This document shows, piece by piece, positions 32,198-43,069 of a stretch of DNA of 64,000 bases. The DNA is from Peronospora farinosa. Its lineage: Eukaryota > Oomycota > Peronosporomycetes > Peronosporales > Peronosporaceae. Each line of letters opens with the position of its first letter. Position 1 is the first letter of the stretch. The translations under genes were made by a program, and so were the position numbers. Location: assembly GCA_947646735.1 (NCBI GenBank), contig CANTFK010000990.1, forward strand, positions 620,001-684,000, given 5' to 3'. The notes under the pieces are model-generated. The model was not told the DNA's origin and did not search any database. It worked only from the letters and a program-made list of their open reading frames with translations.

Positions 32198-33703
32198 ATG
32201 TTTGGTCCCCTTCGTGTTCCTGTCCGTCGTGTGCTTCTATCGCGTCGTAATGCTTCGACTGAAAGTCTCAAGTGGTCCACTACTATGAACAAGTCATTGT
32301 CACTATCAGATCCTGCACTATTTGACATTATTGAGCGTGAGAAACAACGCCAACGCAACTGCATCAGTCTTATTGCGTCGGAAAACTTTACTTCAGTGTC
32401 AGTACTGGACGCACTGGGCTCTATAATGTCAAACAAATACTCGGAAGGATACCCAGGCCAACGCTATTATGGTGGGAACCAGTTTATTGACCAAGCAGAA
32501 GAACTCTGTCGTGCACGAGCCCTGGAAGCTTTTAACCTTGATCCGGAAGAATGGGGAGTCAATGTCCAGTCATTATCTGGCTCACCTGCTAATTTTCAAG
32601 TCTATACGGCTCTACTAGAGCCACATGACCGTATTATGGCATTGGATTTGCCACATGGCGGTCATTTGTCCCATGGTTATCAACTTGGTCGGAAGAAGAT
32701 TTCGGCGACGTCCATTTTCTTTGAGAGCATGCCCTATCGTCTAGACGAGAGCACGGGTCTTATTGATTACGATGGACTGGAGAAGACAGCGGCACTATTT
32801 CGACCGAAGCTTATTGTTGCAGGCACTAGTGCGTACTCGCGTCATATTGATTACGCGCGTATGCGTGAGATCTGTGACCAGCAGGACGCTGTGTTGCTTG
32901 GTGACATGGCTCATATTAGTGGACTGGTAGCAGCTGGTGTTGTACCCTCGCCGTTCAAGTACGCGGACGTGGTGACTACGACAACTCACAAGTCACTGCG
33001 TGGACCCCGTGGAGCTATGATTTTCTATCGGAAGGGTGTACGCCACACGGACAAGAAAAGTGGTAAAGAAGTCATGTACGACCTGCAGCAGAAGATTGAC
33101 TTTGCCGTGTTTCCTGGTCTCCAGGGTGGACCGCATAACCACACAATTGCTGCTTTGAGCACGGCCTTGCTCCAGGCACAGAGTTCTGAGTTTAAGTCGT
33201 ACCAGTCGCAAGTGATTGCGAATGCTCGTGCCATGGTGGCTGAATTGATGAAGCGTGGCTACGAGGTGATATCAAATGGCACGGACAACCATTTGGCTCT
33301 CGTAGATGTGAAGAAGTCGCGTGGCATTGATGGCGCTCGTGTCGAGTTTGTGCTTGAGAGTGCCAATATGGTGGTGAACAAGAACACGGTGCCTGGTGAC
33401 AAGAGTGCGTTTGTGCCTGGTGGAATTCGTCTTGGTGCCCCTGCGTTGACCACGCGTGGATGCACGGAAGAGGATTTCCATCAAGTGGCTGCCTTCCTTG
33501 ATGAAGGTGTCAAGCTCACGGCTGAGCTGAATGAGCGTGCTCGTGCACAGGGCATGAAGAAGGTGAAGGACTTTAAGGAGTTTGTTGCAAAAGACGCTGA
33601 GGCGATGGAGAAAGTGGAGGCGCTGAAACGCAATGTGACTGCGTTTGTGCGGCAGTTTCCTACCATTGGCTTCAGTGAAGAAGACATGAAGTACAAGGAC
33701 TAG
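32198..33703 (+). CDS. SHMT: Serine hydroxymethyltransferase, mitochondrial type
   Basis: 501 residues from the ATG at 32198. The enzyme interconverts serine plus tetrahydrofolate with glycine plus methylene-tetrahydrofolate, using PLP. The first 35 residues are rich in Arg/Ser/Val without acidic residues ([17 protein letters not shown]), as in a mitochondrial presequence. Family motifs: [37 protein letters not shown]; the PLP-lysine motif [15 protein letters not shown] (Lys about 265); [16 protein letters not shown]; and a C-terminal [14 protein letters not shown]. Length and motif order are normal for a eukaryotic SHMT and no interruption is seen. An internal ATG (about residue 31, [13 protein letters not shown]) could give a cytosolic form. 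It is the last gene of the plus-strand island. Confidence 0.95.
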   Translation: MFGPLRVPVRRVLLSRRNASTESLKWSTTMNKSLSLSDPALFDIIEREKQRQRNCISLIASENFTSVSVLDALGSIMSNKYSEGYPGQRYYGGNQFIDQAEELCRARALEAFNLDPEEWGVNVQSLSGSPANFQVYTALLEPHDRIMALDLPHGGHLSHGYQLGRKKISATSIFFESMPYRLDESTGLIDYDGLEKTAALFRPKLIVAGTSAYSRHIDYARMREICDQQDAVLLGDMAHISGLVAAGVVPSPFKYADVVTTTTHKSLRGPRGAMIFYRKGVRHTDKKSGKEVMYDLQQKIDFAVFPGLQGGPHNHTIAALSTALLQAQSSEFKSYQSQVIANARAMVAELMKRGYEVISNGTDNHLALVDVKKSRGIDGARVEFVLESANMVVNKNTVPGDKSAFVPGGIRLGAPALTTRGCTEEDFHQVAAFLDEGVKLTAELNERARAQGMKKVKDFKEFVAKDAEAMEKVEALKRNVTAFVRQFPTIGFSEEDMKYKD

Positions 33704-34481
33704 AGGTCATCAGACAATGACTTGTTGGTAGAGGGAATCGATTGCATACTGGCTGCTTTATCCCGAAGCTCTCTCCGAGGATGGTCAAGAGAACGATTAA
33801 AAACGAGGCGGTTCCTGTTCCTTGTGATTGTTATGATTGGCAGCGGGCACCTTTTGGCTCCTGGAAAAAGGCACGAAGCGTACAGGAATTATTGAATTGA
33901 AAGCTGCTTTTAGTAACATCCTTCGTGGAAATTTTCTTTTAGTGTCAGTTTTTACGGCTATTATATTAGCGCCAGTATTTACGATTATAATTTGCAATCC
34001 GTGACAACGCCATCATTTATCGTTGATCTAATGTATCGCTTTTGTCTCGATTTACAACTTGAATTAGTCACTTCATTTTTCTCAGATTGTGAAATTATTA
34101 TTTAAAGGAGGCGCTATTTATCCCCAACCCTTTTAGCTTACCAGCCCCACTCCAAATGTTATTGAATAATCTGATTGGTTAAAGTGCCAAATTGAAACAT
34201 CTCATTAAAAATTATACAAAAAGAATTGTCACGATTTTTATAAAGTTTAGACCTACATCTACTGCTATTTCTACTGGTGCTTGTGCTTAACGTGGCTGGA
34301 AGAAGATTTGCACCTGGACACAAAAAATTGCAAGAGACGGCTAACGACACGATTTCAATAGATCAGACAATGTGTAAATGTAGAAAGTAGACGTTTTGTA
34401 CTTGATGCAACAAAGGTAAATTTAAACGTGAAATGGACTAGCGTTAACTACTACTGCTGTTTGTAAATACTGCAGCATGCA
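33704..34481. other. Intergenic, SHMT to the Copia cluster
   Basis: About 780 bp, AT-rich, with no open frame of interest. It marks the right edge of the host gene island. Confidence 0.4.
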
Positions 34482-34726
34482 TCATTAAAAAGTAAGAATA
34501 AAGTTTATATGAATGACTTGTACAATAACGCGTGTCAGACGTGTTTCGGCCCCCGCCGGGGCCTCGTCGGTGGCTTTGCTAATTTACAAGTGAGAACCTT
34601 GATCATCTTCCTATCTAAGATCTACTGTGTCCATAAAAGCATCTAGAAGCCTCTACAACATTCCATATATCCTAGCGTAGATTGAAGCTCTGGAGTCAAT
34701 ACCAAGTGTAACTTGCACTTCCAACA
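34482..34726 (-). repeat. Copia-3 3' LTR
   Basis: Inverted copy of 37124-37368, beginning TGTTGGAAGTGCAAGTTACA on the minus strand. The distal end (left) is slightly decayed near 34482. Confidence 0.8.
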
Positions 34727-35237
34727 CTCCCGCCCTCGACAATATGAGATGAAGCCCGCTTTAGCATGCATCTATCCGTGCTGTATTGCCTTCAATGCAG
34801 GTTTTTCCTTGAGATTTTCCACCTGTGCTCCGGCCAGCGTCTGTGCTGCCTTGCTTGTCAAGTATCCCAGCTACCCCTCCTTTGTGACTGCTACGCATAG
34901 CATCACTAAAGTTGCTTTTGAGGCTTGTCATCTGCAGGTATCCCGGCTCCCCCATTGTCCAGCACCATGTCACGTCTTGACATCTTGCAGTCGTCGTTGA
35001 GCTTGTCCGTAGTTCCCTTCCTCTTGACACATTCACCACTTTACTTGACTCCCCTATCTGTTGCAGAGCTTGGTCACCCTTTCGCGAACGTAAAGAGCAG
35101 CTGCGTGTCGCCGTGCGCTCAAGGGATTTGATGTAAAATACTCGACGATACCTTTCGCGACGTCATGCACGATCAGCCCTGGCGCACATCCCAGCCTACA
35201 ACGCAGTTACCAAACCAAGCCTGGTGGGCTCATAACC
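34482..35237 (-). mobile_element. Copia-3, internally deleted (TRIM-like) element
   Basis: Read on the minus strand from 35237: a PBS GGTTATGAGCCC directly after an LTR end, about 500 bp of internal sequence with no long coding frame, a G-rich tract, then an LTR (34726-34482). The last about 250 bp of the interior and the LTR are nearly identical to those of Copia-4 in inverted orientation (36870-37368). It lacks integrase and RT, so it could only have moved with proteins from another element. Confidence 0.65.
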
Positions 35238-35351
35238 TGTTAGAAAGTAAAATAAAGCAACATGAATGGCTCGAATACTAACGCGTGCCACGCGTCTGGC
35301 ACGCGTTACTTTACGAGTCATTCATGTTAACTTTATTCTTACTTTTCAACA
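35238..35351. repeat. Palindromic junction of two Copia LTR ends
   Basis: Two LTR 3' ends of about 52 bp face each other around ACGCGTCT. The left arm is TGTTAGAAAGTAAAATAAAG..., the right arm ...CTTTATTCTTACTTTTCAACA. Each outer side continues into its own primer-binding site, so Copia-3 and Copia-4 leave this point in opposite directions. Confidence 0.75.
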
Positions 35352-35364
35352 GGTTATGAGCTCA
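35352..35364 (+). promoter_or_regulatory. Copia-4 primer-binding site containing the gag ATG
   Basis: GGTTATGAGCTCA right after the LTR end CAACA is complementary to the initiator tRNA-Met anticodon arm. The ATG at 35356 opens the gag frame. Confidence 0.6.
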
Positions 35365-36870
35365 TCGACAGAGGCAGCCGATTATAACAATACGGCACAG
35401 GCATCGCCGAAAGTCAGTCACGAAAGGGCTGCGTCGAAACCTGTTGTGGTCATCCCCCCGCACGCTCACGCAAGGACAGCAGAGACAGACGTGATGTAGA
35501 AGGTTCTCGAGATGCTGAGTGGAATGGACGAGCGCATGAAGAAGATTTAGCTGTACCAGACCAGGGATGGACCAAGACGAACGTATGCGTGGCTGTGTCT
35601 ACAGCAAGATGTTTAGCTTGATTCTTGGCTCAGACTTCGCGGGTAAGCTGCATCGTGACGTGCTAGGCTGGTCAAACTTGCGAAGCCACCAAGTTCCTAA
35701 TCCTAATAAATGAATTATATTGATGGCTCCAGGCCAAGGCAACAGCAACCTGCGCCGCAGCGCGCACAGAAACTTTCACAGCCGCCTCTTCCATTGCTTA
35801 GTACCAGCCGATGCAACAGTATCACGCGCCGCAAGATGCGCCGATGCAAGTTCCTTCGTCAACCTAGTATCGTACACCCGACGCAAGGCAGCATAAGCGT
35901 GCGATCCGAAAGTTCCACGAAACGAAGTGTACGTCGGACTTGGGCTCGGTTTTTTTCGACTGGGGTAAGACTTTTTGGCGACAAGTAGACATGGCACAAA
36001 AGTCGTGCGGATTTTTGTGAACCGAAAATGTCAAGACTGATGTCCTTGCCAGTACTTGTCCGTTACCATAGGAAGCTATGTTCAGCAAGAAGGTCTACAC
36101 ATGATGGATGAGCTGTGCTGCCGACTCTACAGTACGTATTGCAGCGTATGCTTTACACATTCAAGACGACTGTCACTGCTCAATCAATGAAACTTTTCAT
36201 CATGAAGAAGGACGGTAAGCGGTCCTAGCCGGAGCACTACCTTTTCCTTGTTGGAGTCAGCGATGCGGCTGGCAGCGCTGAGCAGCAGGTGCTCGATAAC
36301 ATCGTGCGGCATGCATCGAACGAGCAATCGACGAACCTGCTGAAGAAGTAAAAGACGTATTGTTTCGACTATCTAGTGCACGACGAAGAGCTCTCACATT
36401 ACGCGCAGGAAATTGAGATGGAAGCCCGAACTGGACGCTCTCTTGGAAAAGAAGTCGTCACGCACGTGGATGATTCTATGTCGCGCAAGGAGACGCGCGC
36501 CTGCTATTAATGTGGATCGACAGGACACGTCAAAGACGACTGTCGCAGAAAGAATACTGGCGAAGCAAACGGCGGCCGTCGCGGCAAGAGTGGCGGCAGC
36601 ACTGTGCTCGCAATAGTCGAAGGCGCTAGCCAAAAAAGGGTTCGCGTCGTTTCAAGTGTGACCTGACACTGTCGATTAGCGAAAACAGCGACGAAGAAGG
36701 CGACGACTGGATTCTGGACAGTGGTTTTAGCTGCACCTAGTAAAAAACGCGTCTACCCTACTGGATGTGTAAGACTATAAGCACGAGCGCCACCTGACAG
36801 ACGGCGAGGAAATCAAGCTGTCACGCACCGGTAGCGTGGTGCTGACTGTGATGGCGAAGGTACATAAATG
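35356..36870 (+). pseudogene. Copia-4 gag and start of protease
   Basis: Gag starts MSSSTEAADYNNTAQ at 35356. A stop interrupts it at about 35497, and more stops follow. A CCHC zinc knuckle is readable at about 36500, where a TAA sits between the first two cysteines (CY, stop, CGSTGHVKDDC). The protease active site is visible in DDWILDSGFSC at about 36705. Downstream, HLTDGEEIKLSRTGSVVL is typical of the Copia protease. Dead by multiple stops. Confidence 0.7.
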
Positions 36871-37123
36871 CGACGTGACATGGTGCTGGAAAATGGGGGA
36901 GCCGGGATACCTGCGCAGATGGCAAGCCCCGCAAGCAACTTTAGTGGTGCTATGCGTAGCAGTCACAAAGGAGGGGTAGCTGGGATACTTGACAAGCAAG
37001 GCAGCACAGACGCTGGCCGGAGCACAGGTGGAAAATCTCAAGGAAAAACCTGCATTGAAGGCAATACAGCACGGATAGATGCATGCTAAAGCGGGCTTCA
37101 TCTCATATTGTCGAGGGCGGGAG

Positions 37124-37368
37124 TGTTGGAAAGTGCAAGTTACACTTGGTATTGAATCCAGAGCTTCAATCTACGCTAGGATATATGGAATGTTGTAGAG
37201 GCTTCTAGATGCTTTTATGGACACAGTAGATCTTAGATAGGAAGATGATCAAGGTTCTCACTTGTAAATTAGCAAAGCCACCGACGAGGCCCCGGCGGGG
37301 GCCAAAACACGTCTGACACGCGTTATTGTACAAGTCATTCATATAAACTTTACTCTTACTTTCTAACA
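37124..37368 (+). repeat. Copia-4 3' LTR (245 bp)
   Basis: TGTTGGAAAGTGCAAG...CTTACTTTCTAACA, preceded by the purine-rich GAGGGCGGGAG. It is present inverted at 34482-34726. Confidence 0.85.
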
Positions 37369-37739
37369 TGCATTTTCAACGGCACTACAGCATGGCCATA
37401 TCAAGCTACATATGGTGTCTATCTGGTTCGCCCATTATCTCATAATGGTCCCACGCAGCAACCATACGTTCGAGACACTTGTCACCATCAAATCAAGATT
37501 CGTAGCGTCCATATTTGGCCATAAAATTGTAAGTAAAATAGAGAAGTTTTCATTTTCGCATTGCATCACGTGACTGTCGCGCACTCGCAGCAGTGTGCCC
37601 AGCGGCTAAAGGCCATATTCTCTTCCTCCCGGTATCGACCACGAATCAAAGGATGAAATCAGCAAGCGACAACCTTTTGCACTTACCAACACGCAGCAAG
37701 TGTCAAACAATCTCATCATCAACAGCATGCAACGCCGCA
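37369..37739. other. No recognisable gene
   Basis: Sequence between Copia-4 and a further Copia RT fragment. No motif could be read. It may be degraded pol sequence. Confidence 0.3.
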
Positions 37740-38262
37740 CCAAGAAAGTACTGCTGTGCGCCCGACTATCAAACATTTCAGTCTCTGCTTGGAACTTTGC
37801 TGTGGATTGCTCGCGGCACGAGACCGGACATATCTTGTGATGTCAACCATGCTTTTCGACGTGCACACGCACCAAATATTGAAGATTTGAAGCTAGCGAA
37901 ACGTATTGTGCGTGACTTGGATGGAAGTGATGATCTCAAATAGCTATGAATTAAGAAGGTGGACCCAACTTACAGCTACGCATCGAATGGTAAGCTGATG
38001 CTGATTATTTGCTGAGTATACGCAAGACAGAAAGTACATAAGTGGCGGAATGGTTCGAATAAATGGAATGATTGTGGGATATCATTGCAAAAAACAAACT
38101 ACAGTGGCGTTATCGACCGCTAAACTGGTATATGTGGCTGCATCCATTGGCCTTAGAGAGACATTTGGTTTAAAAAAGCTGGATGGAGAAATTGGGTTAC
38201 AGGTTGCGCTTCCAATGATCATTAAAATACACAAGCCAGGCTGCTATCAGCAAAAGAAATGA
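37740..38262 (+). pseudogene. Copia RT C-terminus and RNase H fragment
   Basis: YQTFQSLLGTLLWIARGTRP at about 37769 is the conserved Copia block after the RT palm. GGMVRINGMIVGYHCKKQ and TTVALSTAKLVYVAASIGL (about 38098) belong to RNase H. A stop separates the parts near 37940. It belongs to a different Copia family from the fragment to its right. Confidence 0.75.
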
Positions 38263-38599
38263 AGAAAGCTTAAACCAGGCATAGAATGTGGATGTGCGCC
38301 TAAACTTGATGTTGGGGACTCGTCACTGAGGCTACAAGCAGCTTCCTTGGCAGAAGCAGTGCACCTCGGACCGCTCTGTCCGCAGTACGTGTCACTGGAA
38401 CTATGACAGCACTTCCTAGTGCAGCAGACGCCGCAGCAAGAGCAGCATGCGATGGGTCCTGCGCATCGAGTACCGGACGCGCGTCAGCAAGATTGGTGAT
38501 AAGGAAGTTCGACGGAGCGAGCTCCACCATGGGCTCGTCTCTGCCTTAAGTGGAGAGAACGTTCTCCCGACAGGTAACGATGGCCCAGCACGCGTGAGG
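38263..38599. other. Unassigned between Copia fragments
   Basis: No motif was recognised. Open frames on both strands are compositional. Confidence 0.3.
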
Positions 38600-39600
38600 C
38601 TTTGCATGGTCCAAGGATGTCAAAGCTGACTTGCTTGGACACTATCGCAGAACGCTACTACAACAAGCAGCTGAAGGTGTGGTGGACGCAGCTACGTATA
38701 CTAGACCACGTCATGGAAAGGCTCCTGCACCACAATCTCGGCGTCGCAGTGATACAGCTCTTTACGGCGTGTAAAGACCCTAAGCGAAGCTGACCAAGCA
38801 CTATCTATATATTTGGTTTCAGTCAACGACGCGCTTAATGGTGCGAATCAACAGGATCTGACAGCATCATGCACTACGCGTCAGCAGGCTCGAGCAGGTG
38901 TCTAAAGTGATATAGGACGAAAGAGATCTCGTGGTGGTCGGGCCTACTCTAATGACCTGCTCGCAACCGGCACGACCGCAGCATTGGCTTACCGCTTCAT
39001 TACAAGTCTCACCAGCCTGACCTAGGCGGCGTTAACAAATTACTAGGGATGCGAGATGCGTCTTCGACGACGGCAGCTGCGTAATCGACCAAGAAGGCAC
39101 CATCAGCGACCTTCTGATAGAGCAATGACTCGAAGACGCGAGCTCGACACGCACTACCATCAGCGCGGACTGCGACAGCGACTTTTAGTCACGGCAGATG
39201 ATGGACAACCAAGAATATGAAGCTTTCAATCACTCGTTGGCAGTTAAGCGCTGTACGCCGTCAGATATTTCGTTCACCGTCCACAAGGCGACGCGCCAGA
39301 TGCTTTAGCAGCGTGTCTACGACTCCAAACTTTCTAAGGCAATTTCGCCATACCTGAAGGGTGTTCGCGCTCTCAAGTTGCGTATGATGCAAACGAAGAG
39401 CGCGCGCAAGTCGTTGAAGTTAGGGTACTACTCAAAGCGGACTTCTCTGCCGACAAAGCGAATCGAAAGTCGCTGACTGGGCACCGGGCGCCAGTGGAGA
39501 GTTGGAGTCGCATCAGAAATTTTGCGAATCCCACTCCACCACACTGGCGGGGTCATCCTCTAAAACGGAATGGCAGTAAGATGGACGGCCAAGTAACAAT
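38600..39600 (+). pseudogene. Copia-1-like fragment: gag then RT/RNase H
   Basis: Gag block DTIAERYYNKQLKVWWTQ at about 38640 matches the Copia-1 gag. From about 39040, decayed RT sequence follows: KLLGMR, FDDGSCVIDQEGTISDLL, CTPSDISFTVHKATRQML, then YLKGVRALKLRMM and a weak RNase H start. The intervening protease and integrase are missing, so this is an internally deleted, heavily mutated copy. Confidence 0.6.
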
Positions 39601-40112
39601 TCGGTGACTCGCTCTCCATTGTGTGAAGTGCTTTGCGAATTTGAGGGTCCCAAAGGTCAATTGAATCCAGGGAACAAGGGAAAATGTACCAGGAAGAAGG
39701 GCGGACAGAAAGAGGGCCTCGAGGCGAAGCGACCGTTGGCTAAAAGCAATTTGCTGGACAACAGAAGGAAGATCACTACCAGGGTTTCGGTGAAGCGACA
39801 CTGAAAGTAGTAGACTACTGTATTTATTGGAAGTCTCTATCCTCCTCGGTAGACCTCGGTCTCCCTCGGTAGGCGTGGGTACCTCCTCGGCAGACTGGGT
39901 TCCTTATTGGTAGACCTGGTCTCTAATCAGTAGACATCGGTCGCCCGAGATTGAGCTACTTCTGACCAGTCAACACAAGAATTCAGAGTCAGTCAACACA
40001 AGGGACCAGGGCTTCAGGCAATGCTATAATAAAGGAGCTTAACGATAGGAATATATTGAATACTACTCAATTTGCAATCTACATAGAACGACTTCGTCGC
40101 GCTTACAGGAAG
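39601..40112. other. Flank of Gypsy-A with a short C/T-rich repeat
   Basis: At about 39838-39950 there are four to five imperfect copies of a unit like CCTCGGTAGACCTCGGTCT. The rest is unassigned. Confidence 0.4.
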
Positions 40113-40741
40113 TGTAGCGGAGCTGCAAAGCTCTGTAGCTAGAAGAAGACTTTAAGCTGGAAGCCTCTTAGTTCTAGAGAACTAATAAATCCACGGCTAA
40201 AAGCCACTTAGTTCTAAGGAACTAATTAAACGACTTAAAGTCACCCTGTTCTAAGGAACGAGGAAATCGACTTTTAGTCAGCAAGCAATAATCTAAGGTT
40301 CAGAGAACTAACGCACAGAGTGCAAGAACAAGCTAGAAGCTTAAAGGTTTAGAGAACCAACGCACGAAGTGCACAAGAGAACAAGTCAGAACGACTTGCG
40401 ATCTTACACTTAAAATGAGAACTGATAATATTTGTGCATTAAGATTTTTATGAAAAGTCCTACTCTAAGTACCCTACACTAAATCAATTAGTTATAAAAT
40501 GCAGACTTTGCTATTGGACGACGTATCGTCTAAACATCTGTGTATGATGCACTTAGTACAGCGTTATCGATTTATCGAATCCTAATCGATAAGATACGGT
40601 ATTACCGAATACCGTATCTTTAACGCTTATACTTAATACCTCTCTAACGAAAAGTATCAAAATGCATTATATGCAATCAAAGGGAAACTTTAACCGTAAA
40701 CTTTTGGAATGATGTTACAACCGTCGTGTAACCCCGTTACA
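40113..40741 (-). repeat. Gypsy-A 3' LTR (629 bp)
   Basis: Begins TGTAACGGGGTTACACGACG and ends CTCCGCTACA on the minus strand. The R/U5 side (40140-40370) has five spaced imperfect palindromes of the type AGTTCTAAGGAACTAA. Confidence 0.9.
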
Positions 40742-40755
40742 CTCTCCCCCACCAG
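40742..40755 (-). promoter_or_regulatory. Gypsy-A polypurine tract
   Basis: Minus-strand GGTGGGGGAGAG directly before the LTR, where plus-strand synthesis is primed. Confidence 0.75.
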
Positions 40756-40839
40756 ACTGACGTTCCCATAGAATGTCATTCGACATCTTTCCTCTTTGAG
40801 GTAGTGCTTTAACGAACGTTAAAACCTTACGGTTTGTTC

Positions 40840-41497
40840 ATGGCACATAACATGACGCCTCCTGGAACTGAGTCACAGACTCTACGGGACCTTATCGAAG
40901 GCGATCTTGACGAAGCGGTTGATTACGAAAGTGACACCGTCTTTGTGGGACCCGATGGGTCCCCTTTAGCCACCCTCACGGGTGAAGATGACACCGAATC
41001 CGTTCCCTGAACGTGATGCAGCAGATGCGATAACAGCGTTACGTGACCCGCCTGACGTATCATCTACGGCGACGGTTAGCAACCCACTCGACGAGCAGCA
41101 ACAGCAGACCATCGATCAAGAGGAAGGCGCCAAGCGCCGGACGAAGAATATGGCGAGGCTTCAAGACCACCGACAATACAGGTTCAAGCCACCTACAGTG
41201 GTAGAACGCCTTAAGGAGGCATCTGGCCCTTCCCTCTCTGGCTGGGCCATTGGGCCTGAGGCCCTTTCACCCGAGAATGTTGCTACGCGAACGGCCCTTA
41301 GACAACGGTATCTGGAACCTCATATCACTACGCAAAGCCAATACTTGGCACGTCTTAACAGGCAAGTGCGCGGTGCGCCAGTTCCTCCCATAAAGGGCGT
41401 TCCCATCCTTCTGTTCGCGGAGGAAACCGATAAAGAAGAAGACACGGCTTTTAGCCGCTGGGCGCATTATGCGCGACGTTTTTTAAGCAGCATTTAG
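40840..41497 (+). other. Antisense ORF in the 3' region of Gypsy-A
   Basis: From the ATG at 40840 a plus-strand frame (MAHNMTPPGTESQTL...) runs 55 codons to a stop. It overlaps a second frame (40982-41497) that continues in protein-like composition (RRTKNMARLQDHRQYRF, then NVATRTALRQRYLEP). A single indel near 40990 would join them. It lies between the chromodomain and the 3' LTR and has no sense-strand frame opposite it. Beyond 41497 protein-like composition continues with stops toward 41998. No domain is recognised. Confidence 0.4.
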
Positions 41498-41699
41498 GCC
41501 CTACGGGCAAGTGCCGATGTGGCAGATGTTCGACTCGAACGGAAAATGAGTTACGATTACGCTAAATTGAAGGCCCAGGAAAAATTGAAATCCCAACGAA
41601 CGCATTATGCGACTGCTACCCAGCACCCCAATGTTTCGGCTACACCTGTAGCCGCGAGTCCACGATAGGCCGAGGCCGCTAACTCGCCTAACCCCACCA

Positions 41700-41951
41700 C
41701 TACTGGTGAGAAGCGTCACCACCAACAGGCTGACCCTGCGCACGACGCTCAAAAACGTCCACGGCGTATGGGCAAATCTGCCGAAGGTGAACCTCAAACT
41801 CCCATGAGTTCCACAACTCGGGATAACCCCGCCACTTCACCAGATACTGGTTTTGACCATGGCGGCGACGTTTCTGCAACAGACGTTCAACATGGAACTG
41901 AAGGTTCCCCTGCCCATCAAGCAAAGCCGGAGGAAGCCGGTGTATCGGCAC
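41700..41951 (-). pseudogene. Gypsy-A chromodomain
   Basis: FHVERLLQKRRRHGQNQYLV followed by KWRGYPELWNSWEFE is a chromodomain core. The usual TWEP is replaced by SWEF. It is in a different frame from the integrase and separated from it by a stop at 42117. Confidence 0.8.
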
Positions 41952-42116
41952 AAGCTCATGCCGAGCGGGGTCCCTCCGTGCGGATATGCAGTCGATGAGC
42001 TCCCGTCTTGAGTCACTGGAAGAGAGCCGAACCCGAGTGCAGGGTCAGCTTGACCTGTTGTGCAGATGATTCGCCCCACGACAATGTCGATGAACTCGGC
42101 GCGAGCATCTTAGCGT

Positions 42117-43017
42117 CTATTTGGGACGGATCCCGATATGTTTGAGCATGCCGACGTAGAACACAGGATGGGTACGCATTTTGCGCGGCAAATTAAGCGT
42201 ATACGCTATGCCTTTCTTGGCAATGACCGTAAAGGGTCCGATAAAGCGCGGACGCAACTTCGTCTTAAAGACAGCAGATACTACATTGGTAGGTAGGGTT
42301 TTAGCATTAAGTAATACTTGGTCTCCTACCTCATAATCATTAATACAACTTCTGCCTTTAGCATCTGCATATTCCTTTTGTTTATCTTGACTATCAGCCA
42401 TTGCATCTTGCACATGTCGTAAAACATTTAGTCGCGTTGCAAGAAACGCATTTACCTGTTTCTTAACAGTATTAGGGCTGACATCAGCAATCCGATCGGC
42501 AACCTCTCCCCCACCAAGCCCTGAACCACTCGGTGGTAGCGTTAAAGGAACGCGTGGGTGTGTGATACCATTCACATAGAACGGAGTGTAGCCGGTAGAG
42601 GCGTGCACGGAGTTATTGAGTGCAAACTCAACTACAGGGAGCATAGATCTCCATCGCTTAGGCGTTTCAGCAAAAACGCTGCGGAGAATATCTTCAACAA
42701 AGCGATTTACGCGTTCACTTTGACCATCGGTCTGCGGATGATCCGCTGTGGACATGTCCAAACGTGTGCCTAGCACCTGAAAGACGGACTTCCAAAATTT
42801 ACTCGTAAAACGAGGATAACGATCAGAAACAATTGCCACTGGCAATCCATGTTGGCGAAATACTCGATCGATAAGCAGCTCCGCTGTACCTACACCATCG
42901 ATCGAGTCTGGCACAGCCGCTCTTGCTCAAAAGGTCAACAAAGACCACAATACCTGTATTGCCATGCGAATCTTTTGGTAGACCAAATACAAAGTCCATA
43001 CTAATGGACTCCAGCAC
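42117..43017 (-). pseudogene. Gypsy-A integrase
   Basis: The acidic residues of the DDE triad are seen in SMDFVFGLPKD (about 43005), IVSDRYPRFTS (about 42830) and GQSERVNRFVED. The normally conserved RDPRF has Y for D. A frameshift near 42920 separates the first from the other two. The C-terminal HPVFYVGMLK motif ends the frame. Confidence 0.88.
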
Positions 43018-43069
43018 CCCGTGGGAATAGTCAAACTAGCCAGCGGCGCTGCTGAATGGGGCGAGGGCT

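Larger units (their letters stand above)
35352..37368 (+). mobile_element. Copia-4, deleted element (gag, partial protease, 3' LTR)
   Basis: Starts with the PBS GGTTATGAGCTCA after a truncated 5' LTR. Gag and the beginning of the protease are followed by a jump to the 3' region and a full LTR (37124-37368). Integrase, RT and RNase H are absent. About 2 kb long. Confidence 0.7.

Noticed and set aside
40140..40370. Heat-shock elements in the Gypsy-A LTR
   Set aside because: TTC and GAA are separated by four bases rather than two, so the heat-shock consensus is not met.
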